Source of the DNA: Gymnodinialimonas sp. 57CJ19 | GTDB taxonomy: Bacteria > Pseudomonadota > Alphaproteobacteria > Rhodobacterales > Rhodobacteraceae | Reading direction: 5' to 3' | Length of the DNA stretch: 64,000 nucleotides | Assembly: GCF_038396845.1 (NCBI RefSeq) | Contig: NZ_CP151587.1 | Coordinates: 3,508,001 to 3,572,000 of the forward strand | Part shown: positions 1 to 8,834 of the stretch, piece after piece | Layout of the letters: each line of letters opens with the position of its first letter | Numbering within the stretch: position 1 is the stretch's first letter | Notes under the pieces: model-generated | What the model was told of the DNA's origin: nothing | Database searches by the model: none | Seen by the model: only the letters and a program-made list of their open reading frames with translations | Program-made: the position numbers and the translations under genes

Positions 1-1
1 C

Positions 2-172
2 TTCATCTTACAACAGGGGGACAGCCTGCACTACACCGGTTCAACCCCCCATTCGTGGTCCAATGAGACCCAAAGCACGACGCGCATCTTGTGGACCGGC
101 ACCCTTTCGGTGCTTCAACGCAAGGGCGCGGTCAAACTGCCCGAAATAACCCCAGCCAATACTAATGGCTAA
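2..172 (+). CDS. C-terminal fragment of a cupin-domain protein, probably an XRE-cupin transcriptional regulator
   Basis: Only the last 56 codons lie in the window, in the frame that closes with TAA at 170-172. The fragment reads like the distal strands of a small beta-barrel: GDSLHYTGSTPHSW has the Gly, His and Pro spacing of a second cupin motif, followed by a closing strand. XRE-family (PuuR-like) repressors carry such a cupin after an N-terminal helix-turn-helix; that part would lie upstream and is not visible. The stop is only 27 bases before the solute-binding protein at 200, so the two may share a transcript, and a ligand-sensing repressor would suit the catabolic cluster that follows. 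A stand-alone cupin enzyme remains possible. Confidence 0.6.
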   Translation, partial: FILQQGDSLHYTGSTPHSWSNETQSTTRILWTGTLSVLQRKGAVKLPEITPANTNG

Positions 173-199
173 CCTGAAACCAGCACGGAGTTAAAACCC

Positions 200-1789
200 A
201 TGAGATTGCTGAAACCCGCCCTTCTGTCGGCGATGCTGGCCCTGCCGCTGGCCACGCCCGCAGCCTTCGCGGATACCCCTGCGGATATCCTCGTTGTGGC
301 CCAGAACATCGACGACATTGTCGCGATTGACCCGGCGCAGGCCTATGAATTCACCTCCGGTGAATTGGTCACCAACACCTATGACCGTTTGGTACAATAC
401 GATGCCGAAGACACCACCGTTCTGGCCGCTGGCCTTGCGGAGTCCTGGGAAATCGACGCCGAAGCCAAGACAATCGTCTTCACCCTGCGTGACGGTGTGA
501 CGTTCCATTCCGGCAACCCCCTGCGTGGCGAAGATGTTGTAGGCTCGTTCTCTCGAGTTGTGCAGTTGAACCTGACACCGGCCTTCATTCTGACCCAACT
601 GGGTTGGACGCCTGAAAACGTGGGCGAGATGGTTACTGCCGATGGCAACACCGTCACCGTACGCTATGACGGCGATTTCTCTCCTGCCTTCGTGATGAAC
701 GTGCTGGCCTCGCGCCCCGCGTCCATCGTGGATATCGAATTGGCGATGGCCAACGAAGTTGACGGCGACATGGGCAACGCTTGGCTGAACGCCAACACGG
801 CCGGTACTGGCCCGTTCTCTCTCAACACCTTCCGCGCGGCTGAATTGATCCGCATGGATGCCAACCCCGACTACTTCAACGGCGCCCCTGCCATTGATGG
901 CGTCATCATCCGTCACGTCGCCGAAAGCGCCACACAGCAGCTGCTGCTGGAAGCCGGTGACGTGGATATCGCGCGTAACCTGACGCCCGACCAGGTCGCG
1001 GCATTGGACACAGACGCGCTGCAAGTGGACACGTTCCCGCAAGCCGCCGTTCACTTCCTGTCGTTCAACCAGAACGTCGAAAGCCTGACACCCCCCGCCG
1101 TTTGGGAGGCCGCCCGCTATCTGGTGGACTATGAGGGCATGACCAACTCGATCATCGCCGGTCAAATGGAAGTTCATCAGGCATTCTGGCCCGAAGGCTT
1201 CCCCGGTGCCCTGACCGACACGCCCTATTCTTACGACCCGGAGCGTGCCGCGCAAATCCTTGAGGATGCAGGCATCGAGCTGCCGATCACCGTCACCCTC
1301 GACGTGATTAACGCAGCCCCCTTCACCGACATGGCGCAATCCTTGCAGGCGTCCTTCGCCGAAGCAGGGATCGAGTTCGAAATCCTGCCCGGCACCGGTT
1401 CGCAGGTCATCACCCGCTACCGTGACCGTAGCCACGAAGCGATGTTGCTGTATTGGGGCCCTGACTTCATGGACCCCCACTCCAACGCCAAAGCTTTCGC
1501 TTACAACTCTGACAACCGTCAGGAAACCTATACCGCCACGACCACTTGGCGGAACTCTTGGGCCGTTCCAGAAGAGATGAACGAGATGACTCGCGCCGCT
1601 CTGACGGAATCCGATCCTGCGGTTCGAGAGGAAATGTATCTGGAGCTTCAGCGACAGGTTCAGGCGAACTCGCCCATCGTGATCATGTTCCAAGCCTCCT
1701 ACCAGGTGGGCATGGCCGACAACGTCAGCGGCTACGTCAACGGCGCGACATCGGACTTCGTGTTCTACCGCCTCGTAGACAAGAGCTGA
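200..1789 (+). CDS. ABC transporter substrate-binding protein, family 5 (peptide/nickel/opine type)
   Basis: A 529-residue periplasmic binding protein. The first 24 residues form a Sec signal peptide (MRLLK, then a Leu/Ala-rich core, then AFA before the likely cut at DTPAD). The mature start, with its DPAQAYEF and NTYDRLVQYD stretches, and the central GTGPFSL...ANPDYFNG region are typical of SBP_bac_5 (DppA/OppA/NikA-like) proteins of about 500-540 residues. An ACGGAG ribosome-binding site precedes ATG 200. No DppBCDF-type permease or ATPase genes follow: the only importer nearby is of the polyamine type at 6090-9896. This protein therefore either works with a permease encoded elsewhere or serves as an orphan binder. 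A strong hairpin follows the stop. The ligand is likely a peptide or peptide-like molecule, inferred from family and from the peptidase that follows. Confidence 0.93.
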   Translation: MRLLKPALLSAMLALPLATPAAFADTPADILVVAQNIDDIVAIDPAQAYEFTSGELVTNTYDRLVQYDAEDTTVLAAGLAESWEIDAEAKTIVFTLRDGVTFHSGNPLRGEDVVGSFSRVVQLNLTPAFILTQLGWTPENVGEMVTADGNTVTVRYDGDFSPAFVMNVLASRPASIVDIELAMANEVDGDMGNAWLNANTAGTGPFSLNTFRAAELIRMDANPDYFNGAPAIDGVIIRHVAESATQQLLLEAGDVDIARNLTPDQVAALDTDALQVDTFPQAAVHFLSFNQNVESLTPPAVWEAARYLVDYEGMTNSIIAGQMEVHQAFWPEGFPGALTDTPYSYDPERAAQILEDAGIELPITVTLDVINAAPFTDMAQSLQASFAEAGIEFEILPGTGSQVITRYRDRSHEAMLLYWGPDFMDPHSNAKAFAYNSDNRQETYTATTTWRNSWAVPEEMNEMTRAALTESDPAVREEMYLELQRQVQANSPIVIMFQASYQVGMADNVSGYVNGATSDFVFYRLVDKS

Positions 1790-1805
1790 TCGCAACCAGC
1801 CTTTT

Positions 1806-1841
1806 CGCCGGCCTCCCAACGGGGCCGGCGATATTCGTTTT
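1806..1841 (+). terminator. Hairpin with U-rich tail after the binding-protein gene
   Basis: An 8-bp perfect stem (CGCCGGCC with GGCCGGCG, 9-base loop) is followed by TTCGTTTT. It sits 16 bases after the stop at 1789 and before the M24 peptidase. It could be a true terminator or a partial terminator/processing hairpin that keeps the binding protein more abundant than the downstream enzymes. Confidence 0.6.
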
Positions 1842-1859
1842 GACCTTTTCCAAAGACTA

Positions 1860-2984
1860 ATGGGGCCAGAGATGGACATTTACAAAGACCGCCTTGCGCG
1901 TTTGCGGGTGCGGATGACCGAGACAGGCACCGACCTGGTGGCCCTTGGCCCCACCAGCCATATGACGTGGCTGTCGGGCGCGGACCCCCACGGCGACGAA
2001 CGCCCAGTGATGCTGCTGGTCAGCCAAAGCCACGCGGGCTTTCTGATGCCCGCGCTCAACGCCAATTCCGTGCGGCAGGCGACGGATCTTCCGTTTGAAA
2101 CCTGGAGCGATGAGCAAGGCCCAAGCGCCGCGCTGGACCACTTGCTGCAGAGCTGCGGCGTCACCGGCGCTGGCCATTCCGTCGCCTTGGACGAGGCGAT
2201 GCGCGCCGATTTCGCGCTGCTGTTGATTGACGCCATGGACGCGCCCAAACGGCGCTTCTCGGTCGATACACTGGGCCATCTGCGGGCGATGAAGGACGCG
2301 GCGGAAATTGACGCCTTGCGTGCCTGCGCCCACCTCAACGATGCCGCCGCCACCGCCGCCTTCGCGGCCCTGCGCGTCGGTATGACGGAACGGGACGTGC
2401 AGACGGTGATCCACGATTACTACAAAGCCCACGGCGCCAAGCCTGAGTTCACCATCATCGGCTTCGGCGAAAACGGCGCCTACCCCCACCACCACACAGG
2501 CGACACGGTGCTGCAAGACAACATGGCCGTGCTGATCGACACCGGCTGCCGGATCGGCGGCTACCCCAGCGATATGACCCGCTGTGGCTGGTTCGGCGAC
2601 ACCCCGTCCGCGGAGTTCCTGAAGGTTGCCGAGATCGTCGAAAATGCCGTGCAGGCCGCCATGGCCGTTGTGCGCCCCGGCGTTGTGGCGAAGGACATCG
2701 ACGCCGCCGCCCGTGGCGTGATCGAGGCGGCGGGATACGGCGAGTATTTCGTGCACCGTACCGGCCACGGCCTTGGCATCGACATCCACGAGCCGCCCTA
2801 CATCACCGCCACCTCTGAAACGGTGATGCACGCCGGCAACGTCTTTTCCATCGAGCCGGGGATCTATCTGCCCGGTCAGTTCGGCGTGCGCCTTGAAGAT
2901 ATCGTTGTGGCAACCGACGGTGGGGCCGATATCCTATCCGCCTTGTCGCGTACCATCTGGACACCTGCAAGCGCGTCCAACTGA
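1860..2984 (+). CDS. M24 family metallopeptidase (Xaa-Pro dipeptidase/creatinase fold)
   Basis: A 374-residue cytoplasmic enzyme with the two-domain creatinase layout: an N-terminal domain (about 1-140) and a C-terminal pita-bread catalytic domain. The five metal ligands of an active M24 peptidase can be placed: Asp in LIDTG (about 227), Asp in PSDMTR, His in HRTGHGLGIDIHE (about 300), Glu in SIEPGIY and Glu in RLEDIV. Because the full set is present, a metal-dependent Xaa-Pro peptidase is more likely than a metal-free creatinase. ATG 1860 has no clear ribosome-binding site; ATG 1872, four codons in and preceded by GGGG, is an equally good start. It sits between a peptide-type binding protein and a nucleoside hydrolase, so it probably processes an imported amide or peptide conjugate. 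Confidence 0.9.
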   Translation: MGPEMDIYKDRLARLRVRMTETGTDLVALGPTSHMTWLSGADPHGDERPVMLLVSQSHAGFLMPALNANSVRQATDLPFETWSDEQGPSAALDHLLQSCGVTGAGHSVALDEAMRADFALLLIDAMDAPKRRFSVDTLGHLRAMKDAAEIDALRACAHLNDAAATAAFAALRVGMTERDVQTVIHDYYKAHGAKPEFTIIGFGENGAYPHHHTGDTVLQDNMAVLIDTGCRIGGYPSDMTRCGWFGDTPSAEFLKVAEIVENAVQAAMAVVRPGVVAKDIDAAARGVIEAAGYGEYFVHRTGHGLGIDIHEPPYITATSETVMHAGNVFSIEPGIYLPGQFGVRLEDIVVATDGGADILSALSRTIWTPASASN

Positions 2985-2993
2985 CACGACCCC

Positions 2994-3038
2994 CGCGCCA
3001 AGGGTGGGAACCCAAGCCCCTCCCCTTGGCGCGCTTTA
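2994..3038 (+). terminator. Long hairpin terminator after the M24 peptidase
   Basis: The 10-bp arms CGCGCCAAGG (2994-3003) and CCTTGGCGCG (3024-3033) pair perfectly around a 20-base loop and are followed by CTTTACA. The U-run is short, so termination may be partial. The next gene starts 64 bases further on with its own ribosome-binding site. Confidence 0.6.
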
Positions 3039-3101
3039 CATATAGCCGAAGCAGCGGGGCCGTCTTGGCCCTCAACCTTCGAACAGCACACGAGGCGGCC
3101 C

Positions 3102-4067
3102 ATGCGGCGGAAACTGATCCTTGATACTGACGGCGGCGTAGACGACGCGCAGGCTTTGCTTATGTTGCTGGCGGCGGGGCATGGACCCGACATGATCCTG
3201 ACGGTGTTTGGCAACGTGGATTTGCAGACCGCTACGGGGAACATCCTGTCGGTCCTTGCCGTGGCCGGACGCGGCGATATTCCAGTTCACATGGGCGCGG
3301 ATCGCCCCTTGGTGCAGCCCTTTACCCACGCCAAGGAAATCCACGGCGACGATGGCTTGGGTGGCGCACCGCGTCCTGCCACAATCCCCGAGCCCGCAAG
3401 CACCGATGCGGTGGGCGTTCTGATCGACACGCTCCGCGCGGCAGCAAGGGCGGGCGACAAGGTTGATCTGCTGCTGATCGGCCCGCTCACGAACCTTGGC
3501 CTCGCTTTACGGACCGCGCCCGATTGCGCTGCGGGCATTGGACAGGTCACGATCATGGGCGGTACTCTTCATGGGCGCGGCAACGTGACCCCGGCGGCAG
3601 AGTTCAACATCTTCTCGGACCCCGAAGCGGCGGCCATCGTCTTTGCCGCAGAGATCGAGACCGTTCTGGTCCCGTGGGAGGTCTGCACCGACCATCGTAT
3701 CAGCGGTGAGACGGTCGACCGGATGCTGGCCAACGCGCCCCAAACGGCGGCCAGGCCGTTCTCTGCCGCGCTGGTGACCCATGCGCGCGGGATTATTCAT
3801 GGCTACACCGGCAAGGATTACTTCCGCTTCGTCGACCCGCTCGCCGCCGCCTACATCATCGATCCCTCCATCATGACCCGGTCGCTTCAGGCCTCCGTCG
3901 ACGTGGCGCTCGCCCCCGGCATCACGCGGGGGATGACGGTCGTGGACCCCTCGGGCCGTCTCGGCACCCCGAAGATCACCCTGCTGGAGGAGGCAGACAT
4001 GGTGCGCGTCAGCGCCTTCTACGAGGCCTCTATCCCCTGCAAATTCCCGGAAGGCACGGCGCGATGA
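3102..4067 (+). CDS. Nucleoside hydrolase, inosine-uridine-preferring type (first copy)
   Basis: A 321-residue enzyme of the IUNH family, which cleaves the N-glycosidic bond of ribonucleosides to free base and ribose using a calcium-bound water. The N-terminal calcium site reads DTDGGVDDA (residues 8-16). Most relatives have DTDPGxDDA, so the Pro to Gly change is unusual, though all Asp ligands remain. Other family marks are IHGDDGLGG (about 82-90) and AEFNIFSDPEAA (about 165-176). The GAGG ribosome-binding site before ATG 3102 supports this start. The last codons overlap the start of the adenine deaminase by ATGA, a sign of translational coupling, so an adenosine-like nucleoside could be cut here and its base passed to the next enzyme. 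The substrate is inferred from family and context. Confidence 0.93.
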   Translation: MRRKLILDTDGGVDDAQALLMLLAAGHGPDMILTVFGNVDLQTATGNILSVLAVAGRGDIPVHMGADRPLVQPFTHAKEIHGDDGLGGAPRPATIPEPASTDAVGVLIDTLRAAARAGDKVDLLLIGPLTNLGLALRTAPDCAAGIGQVTIMGGTLHGRGNVTPAAEFNIFSDPEAAAIVFAAEIETVLVPWEVCTDHRISGETVDRMLANAPQTAARPFSAALVTHARGIIHGYTGKDYFRFVDPLAAAYIIDPSIMTRSLQASVDVALAPGITRGMTVVDPSGRLGTPKITLLEEADMVRVSAFYEASIPCKFPEGTAR

Positions 4068-5935
4068 CGGCACAGAATCATCCCACCGACGCGCTGATCA
4101 ACGCCGCTGACGAGGTGAAAATCCGCCAACGCCTTGTGCGCGTGGCCCTTGGTCATGAGCCTGCCGATACGCGGCTTCGGGTGGGCAAACTGCTCGACGT
4201 GCATTCGCGCATGTGGCTGACGGATCAAGAAATCATCCTGTCGGGGCGTCGCATCGCCTATGTCGGCCCCGCTGGCAGCTACCCCGGCGAAGTCGCCCAT
4301 GACGTGCATGAACCGGACCTGATGGCCGTTCCCGGCTTTGGCGAAGTGCACAAACATATCGAATCCTCCCACGTCACCCCGGAATGGGAGGCCGCGCTGG
4401 TTCTGCCGCACGGCAACACCTGGACCTGTGAAGCGAGCCACGAATTTTCCAACGTGAACGGCCCGCGCAACCTTGAATTCTGGTTCAAGGCGCGGCTGGG
4501 AGGCAGCCCGCAAAAGATCTTCCCCCTTCCCGGCTCTGCCGTGCCACCGACCGCCTATGAATGGGGCGGCGGGCATTTCGGCTACGATGAACAACTGGGA
4601 TTCATGGCCGACAATATGATGGTTGCAGGGCTGGACGAGGTGATGGATTGGCCCGCCGTCTGGAACCCGGAAAACCCCTCATACGACCGCCTTTGGGGCA
4701 TGATCGAGGCCACGTTCGAGAAGCGCGGGGTGGTTGAAGGCCACGCGGCGGGTATCCGCGACATGGCGACGATCAACGCCTTTGCTGCGGCGGGGCTGGC
4801 CTCGGATCACGAGGCTTGGACGACCGAGGAAGTCTTGGACAAACTGCGGCGCGGCCTGTTCATGGAATTGCGCCCCCATTCCCTGACCGAGATGATTTCG
4901 GGATTGATCGACGCGGGCCTTTCGGACTGGAGCCAGTTTGCCCTGACCACCGATGACCGCTCCTGTTCGGACACGCTGAAGATGGGAGCAACGGATTACA
5001 ACGTGCGCCTTGCGATCGAAGCAGGCCTCGCGCCGGAAATCGCGATCCAGATGGTCACGATCAACCCCGCCCGCCACATGCGCCTGACCCCTTGGGTTGG
5101 GTCCATCGCGCCCGGGCGTTTTGGCGATATCGTGTTGTTGGACGATCTGCAAAGCCTGTCCATCGCCAAGGTTTGGGCGGATGCAGAGCTGGTCGCTGAC
5201 GGCGGCGTCTACGTAAAGCCCGTGCCCAAGATCGACTGGCCCCAATGGGCAACGCAGACAGTTAACATCACCCGCGCCATGACTGCGGATGACTTTGCGA
5301 TCAAGGCAGAGCCGGGGCGCGAAACCATGACCGCCGCCCTCCTGCGCCCGTTCCATTGGGACGACAATTTTATCGAGATGGAACTGCCCGTAGAGGCCGG
5401 TCTTGTGCAGCGCGATACCGCCTGCAATGTCACCAAATTCGCCATCGTCGACCGCTTCTCGGGCGAAGGCAAAACCGCTGCCATGTTCTGGCTCGGCACG
5501 GGGCCAAGCACGCCAGACACGGCGTTGGCCTGTTCGATGGGCCACGACAAACACAACATCTGGGCGGTCGGATCATCGGACGCGGCGATGGCGCAGGCGG
5601 TGAATGCCCTGCGCGAAACCCAAGGCGGGTGGGCGCTGGTCCGAGAGGGCGAATTGGTCGCCACCGTGCGCTACGAGGTCGGCGGGTTGATGACCTGTCG
5701 CGCGCCCCAGGAACTCGATGCCGAGATGCAGAACCTCTACGCCGAGGGGGAGAAAATCGACTGGATGTTCGAGCCGACATTCAGCCCCAGATGGTTCCCG
5801 GGCTTCCCCGAACGTCTGGCTTTCGCCACCCTGACCTGCGCCCCTTGGCGGTGGGTGTTGGTGGCCCCGTCCGAGCTTGCACCGCAGGGATTCGTCAATG
5901 TCGCAACGGGAGAGACCCATCGGATCGTCTGGTAG
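4064..5935 (+). CDS. ade: Adenine deaminase-like amidohydrolase
   Basis: A 623-residue amidohydrolase, slightly longer than usual for adenine deaminase, which converts adenine to hypoxanthine and ammonia. Landmarks in order are the metal motif GEVHKHIESSHVTP (around residue 88; the family norm is DGHVHIESS), ASHEFSNVNG, VEGHAAGI, ASDHEAW, and FALTTDDRS followed by AIQMVTINPARH. The C-terminal quarter ends in the family's FxxLSFxALP-like region, here RLAFATLTCAPW. Several positions depart from the canonical sequence (VHKH instead of HVH context, HEFSNVNG for HEIANVxG), so a related purine or modified purine could be the true substrate. The start overlaps the nucleoside hydrolase stop. No ABC gene overlaps its 3' end; 154 bases follow before the importer. 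Confidence 0.88.
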   Translation: MTAQNHPTDALINAADEVKIRQRLVRVALGHEPADTRLRVGKLLDVHSRMWLTDQEIILSGRRIAYVGPAGSYPGEVAHDVHEPDLMAVPGFGEVHKHIESSHVTPEWEAALVLPHGNTWTCEASHEFSNVNGPRNLEFWFKARLGGSPQKIFPLPGSAVPPTAYEWGGGHFGYDEQLGFMADNMMVAGLDEVMDWPAVWNPENPSYDRLWGMIEATFEKRGVVEGHAAGIRDMATINAFAAAGLASDHEAWTTEEVLDKLRRGLFMELRPHSLTEMISGLIDAGLSDWSQFALTTDDRSCSDTLKMGATDYNVRLAIEAGLAPEIAIQMVTINPARHMRLTPWVGSIAPGRFGDIVLLDDLQSLSIAKVWADAELVADGGVYVKPVPKIDWPQWATQTVNITRAMTADDFAIKAEPGRETMTAALLRPFHWDDNFIEMELPVEAGLVQRDTACNVTKFAIVDRFSGEGKTAAMFWLGTGPSTPDTALACSMGHDKHNIWAVGSSDAAMAQAVNALRETQGGWALVREGELVATVRYEVGGLMTCRAPQELDAEMQNLYAEGEKIDWMFEPTFSPRWFPGFPERLAFATLTCAPWRWVLVAPSELAPQGFVNVATGETHRIVW

Positions 5936-6048
5936 GCGGACGACCGCTAAACTGATTTAAATTCAGCCAGTTAGGTAATTACCAAGCAGGTGACCTTAAC
6001 GGAAACTTGCCACATTCGGGGGTGGGACATAGCCTACCTGTATTCTCG

Positions 6049-6067
6049 GCCTGACTATACAGTCGGC
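6049..6067 (+). promoter_or_regulatory. Short inverted repeat in the leader of the importer operon
   Basis: GCC-T-GACT (6049-6056) can pair with AGTC-GGC (6061-6067) around the tetraloop ATAC, giving a 7-bp stem with one bulged base. It sits 22 bases upstream of ATG 6090 in a 154-base intergenic stretch. It may be an operator or a leader hairpin. The arms are short, so chance is a real possibility. Confidence 0.3.
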
Positions 6068-6089
6068 ATTTACAAATCTGGGGAAGACC

Positions 6090-7127
6090 ATGAAAAAACT
6101 ATCCACCTCGCGCATCGCGGCAGCCTCTGTCGCCGCCATGCTGGCTGCATCGCCTGCACTGGCCCAAGACCGCACGTTCACCATTTCCTGGTGGGGCTTC
6201 AACGGCGATGCGCTGCAAGAGATCATCGTCGATCCGTTCCAGGAGATGTGCGACTGCGAAGTCATCTTCGAGACCGGCAACAACTCGGACCGGTTGAGCC
6301 GCCTTCAGCTGCGCGGCGGTGAAGGGGTGGACGTGATCTACCTGACCGACCGCTTCTCGCAACTGGGTATCGAACTGGGCCTTTTCCAGCCGATCGACCG
6401 CGCGCAAGTACCTAATATTGATGAACTTTACGACCTCGCGCAGACGCCGCAGGGCGAATATGGCCCGGCCTATTCCATCGGTCGCGTCGGCATCGTTTAC
6501 AACGCCGACGAAGTTGAAGCGCCGATCACCTCGTGGAATGACCTGTGGCGCGAAGATCTGGCGGGCTCGGTTTCCTTGCCCGGCATCACCACCACTGCGG
6601 GCCCCATGGTCGTGCTGCGCGCGGGCGAACGGGCGGGTGTGAACGCTTACGAAGACCCTGACGCGGCATTCGCCGAAGTATCCGAGCTTCAGCCAAACAT
6701 CCTGACCAACTACAACACCGGCTCCGAGATGATTAACCTCTTCTCCACCGGCGAAATCACCGTCTCCATGGCGCAGGACTTCGCACTGGGTCGCCTCCAG
6801 GCGGCTGTGCCATCGGTCGTTTGGGCCGATCTGGACGATGGCGCGATTGCCACGCTCAACACCATCAACATCCCCACCGGGTCCGAAAACGTGGAACTGG
6901 CGCACCAGTTCCTGAACTTCGTTCTCTCCGCTGAAATCCAGCAAACACTGGCCGAACGCGGCGTTGATGCGCCCGTGAACAACGGTGTGGACCTGACCGA
7001 GGAGCAAGCCGCCCCTTGGACCTACGGCGATGAGATGATTTCGAGCCTGAACCAGATTGACTACGTGCCGCTGAACGCGAACCTGACGTCGTGGATCGAC
7101 CGCTGGAACGAAATCTTCGGCATGTAA
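6090..7127 (+). CDS. ABC transporter substrate-binding protein, PotD/spermidine-putrescine-like
   Basis: A 345-residue periplasmic binding protein. Residues 1-25 are a Sec signal peptide (MKKLS, Ala-rich core, cut after ALAQ). The mature protein opens with FTISWWGFN and continues with GGEGVDVIYLTDRF, TTTAGPMVVLRAG and a late NGVDLTEEQ region, a layout found in iron/thiamine/polyamine-type binding proteins (PotD clade). TMs are absent after the signal. GGGGAAG precedes ATG 6090. It is followed by two permeases and an ATPase on the same strand with gaps of 78, 1 and 14 bases, making a complete importer. The family is named for polyamines, but the purine and amide hydrolases on both sides suggest a different nitrogen-rich ligand here. 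That is inference only. Confidence 0.9.
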   Translation: MKKLSTSRIAAASVAAMLAASPALAQDRTFTISWWGFNGDALQEIIVDPFQEMCDCEVIFETGNNSDRLSRLQLRGGEGVDVIYLTDRFSQLGIELGLFQPIDRAQVPNIDELYDLAQTPQGEYGPAYSIGRVGIVYNADEVEAPITSWNDLWREDLAGSVSLPGITTTAGPMVVLRAGERAGVNAYEDPDAAFAEVSELQPNILTNYNTGSEMINLFSTGEITVSMAQDFALGRLQAAVPSVVWADLDDGAIATLNTINIPTGSENVELAHQFLNFVLSAEIQQTLAERGVDAPVNNGVDLTEEQAAPWTYGDEMISSLNQIDYVPLNANLTSWIDRWNEIFGM

Positions 7128-7205
7128 GCCGATCTTCTACATGAACCCTCAGGGCGGCTCCAAGCTGCCCCGAGACCCTGACCTCCGGCACCGGATGACT
7201 GCCCC

Positions 7206-8030
7206 ATGAACAAAATTACTGGCTGGATCTTATCGTCTCCGGCGACCCTTGCGGTGTCGCTGTTTCTGATCATTCCGGTGGCGGCTACGATCTCTTTCAC
7301 CTTCACCGCGCCGGGGGGCACCTTCGCCCCCTACGTGGATTTCTTCGCCTCTGGCTTCCAGCGCACAGTCTTGTGGCGCACGTTCGAGATCGCCGCCTTA
7401 ACCACCGTGATTTCCCTGATCTTCGGCCTGCTAACTGCCTTCGTGGTGTCGCGCAGCCCGCCGTGGATGAAGTCCGTTCTGATCGTGCTGGCGGTATTCC
7501 CATTGCTCACCGGCGTCGTGGTACGCTCATTCGCCTGGCTGATCATTTTGGGGCGCAACGGCGTTTTAAATAACAGCTTGGAATGGTTGGGAATAATCGA
7601 ACGCCCCTTGGCGCTTCTTTATAGCCAAACGGCAGTTGTGCTGGCGTTGATCTATATCTTTATCCCCCTAATGATCCTTGTGCTGATCGGCGTGTTGGAA
7701 AACATCCCCGATGACCTGTTGCAGGCCAGCGCGTCCCTTGGGGCGTCACCCACGAAGACCTTCATTCAGGTGATCCTGCCCTTGGCCACACCGGGCCTGA
7801 TCGTGGGGGCGGTGCTGGTTTTCACCGCCAGTTTCACCTCTTACGCGACCCCGCATCTTCTGGGGGGGACACGTCAGATGATGATGGGCACCTTCCTGCA
7901 TCAACGCGCGATGACGTCCTTTGACTGGGTCAGCGCCTCGACCGTGGCGGCGATCATGGTGGTAGTGATTGTTACCACGGTTCTCGTCATGACGCGCATC
8001 GCCAAGCGCCTTAACCCGATGGCTTCCTGA
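7206..8030 (+). CDS. ABC transporter permease, PotB-like
   Basis: A 274-residue inner-membrane protein with about six hydrophobic segments, the first at about residues 12-32 and the last at about 240-262. The cytoplasmic EAA loop that docks the ATPase reads ASASLGASPTKTFIQVILP (about 180-198), followed by the usual LATPGLI. This is the first permease of a PotBC-type pair. It begins 78 bases after the binding protein and ends one base before the second permease, so it is clearly part of that operon. Substrate specificity cannot be read from the permease. Confidence 0.92.
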   Translation: MNKITGWILSSPATLAVSLFLIIPVAATISFTFTAPGGTFAPYVDFFASGFQRTVLWRTFEIAALTTVISLIFGLLTAFVVSRSPPWMKSVLIVLAVFPLLTGVVVRSFAWLIILGRNGVLNNSLEWLGIIERPLALLYSQTAVVLALIYIFIPLMILVLIGVLENIPDDLLQASASLGASPTKTFIQVILPLATPGLIVGAVLVFTASFTSYATPHLLGGTRQMMMGTFLHQRAMTSFDWVSASTVAAIMVVVIVTTVLVMTRIAKRLNPMAS

Positions 8031-8031
8031 T

Positions 8032-8820
8032 ATGACAAACCGCATCCACCCATTGCTGATCGTGATGACCATTCTGGTCTACATCTTCTTGCTTGGCCCG
8101 CTGATCATCATCTTCGGGGCCTCGGTCTCGGACACCACGTTCCTGGCCTTCCCGCCCCAAGGGCTGACGCTGCATTGGTTCGAGAACATCTGGGAAATCT
8201 CGGCCTTCCGCCGGACCATCGTGACCTCTTTGCAGGTGGCGTTCCTCGGCACGTTCTTTGCGCTGCTAATCGGCATTCCCGCCGCTTACGCCCTGAACCG
8301 CCACCGCATCTACCTTCCCGGTTGGCTCTCGACCCTGTTCGTGCTGCCCATTCTGGTGCCGGAAATCGTCATTGGTTTCTCGCTGCTGCGCTCGGTCAAC
8401 GTCGGGCTTGGCGCGCCGGTCTTCGTGTCGCTTCTGATCGGCCACACGCTGCTGGTGTTGCCCTATGTGGTGCGGGTGATCTCCGCCTCGCTCGCGTCGT
8501 TCGACTTCTCGATTGAAGAAGCCGCGATTTCCCTTGGCAGCCTTCCGGTGAAATCCTTCTTCACCATCGTGTTGCCCAATATCCGGGCCGGCGTGATTGC
8601 GGCGTTCATCCTGGCGTTCATCACCTCCATCAACGACGTGTCGGTGTCCCTGTTCCTGACCGGGCCGGGCATCTCCACGCTTCCGATCCAAATTCTCGCC
8701 CATGTCGAGCAATTCTTCGACCCGACTGTCGCGTCGGTGTCCGTGTTGCTTATGGGGCTGACCATCATTGTCATGGTTATCGTCGAGCGGACGCTCGGCC
8801 TGACCATCGTGGCGAAATAA
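8032..8820 (+). CDS. ABC transporter permease, PotC-like
   Basis: A 262-residue inner-membrane protein and partner of the preceding permease. It starts at ATG 8032, one base after the upstream stop. Six hydrophobic segments are visible (for example about 8-30, 65-87, 95-118, 128-150, 180-200, 230-252). The EAA loop reads EEAAISLGSLPVKSFFTIV (about 163-181) followed by LPNIRAGV. Length and loop match PotC-type permeases. With 7206-8030 it forms the membrane channel energised by the ATPase at 8835. Confidence 0.92.
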   Translation: MTNRIHPLLIVMTILVYIFLLGPLIIIFGASVSDTTFLAFPPQGLTLHWFENIWEISAFRRTIVTSLQVAFLGTFFALLIGIPAAYALNRHRIYLPGWLSTLFVLPILVPEIVIGFSLLRSVNVGLGAPVFVSLLIGHTLLVLPYVVRVISASLASFDFSIEEAAISLGSLPVKSFFTIVLPNIRAGVIAAFILAFITSINDVSVSLFLTGPGISTLPIQILAHVEQFFDPTVASVSVLLMGLTIIVMVIVERTLGLTIVAK

Positions 8821-8834
8821 AAGGCACTTCCCCC

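Noticed and set aside
191..1879. 562-codon minus-strand open frame over the family-5 binding protein
   Set aside because: Antisense to a full-length recognisable gene with signal peptide; the translation has no family features.
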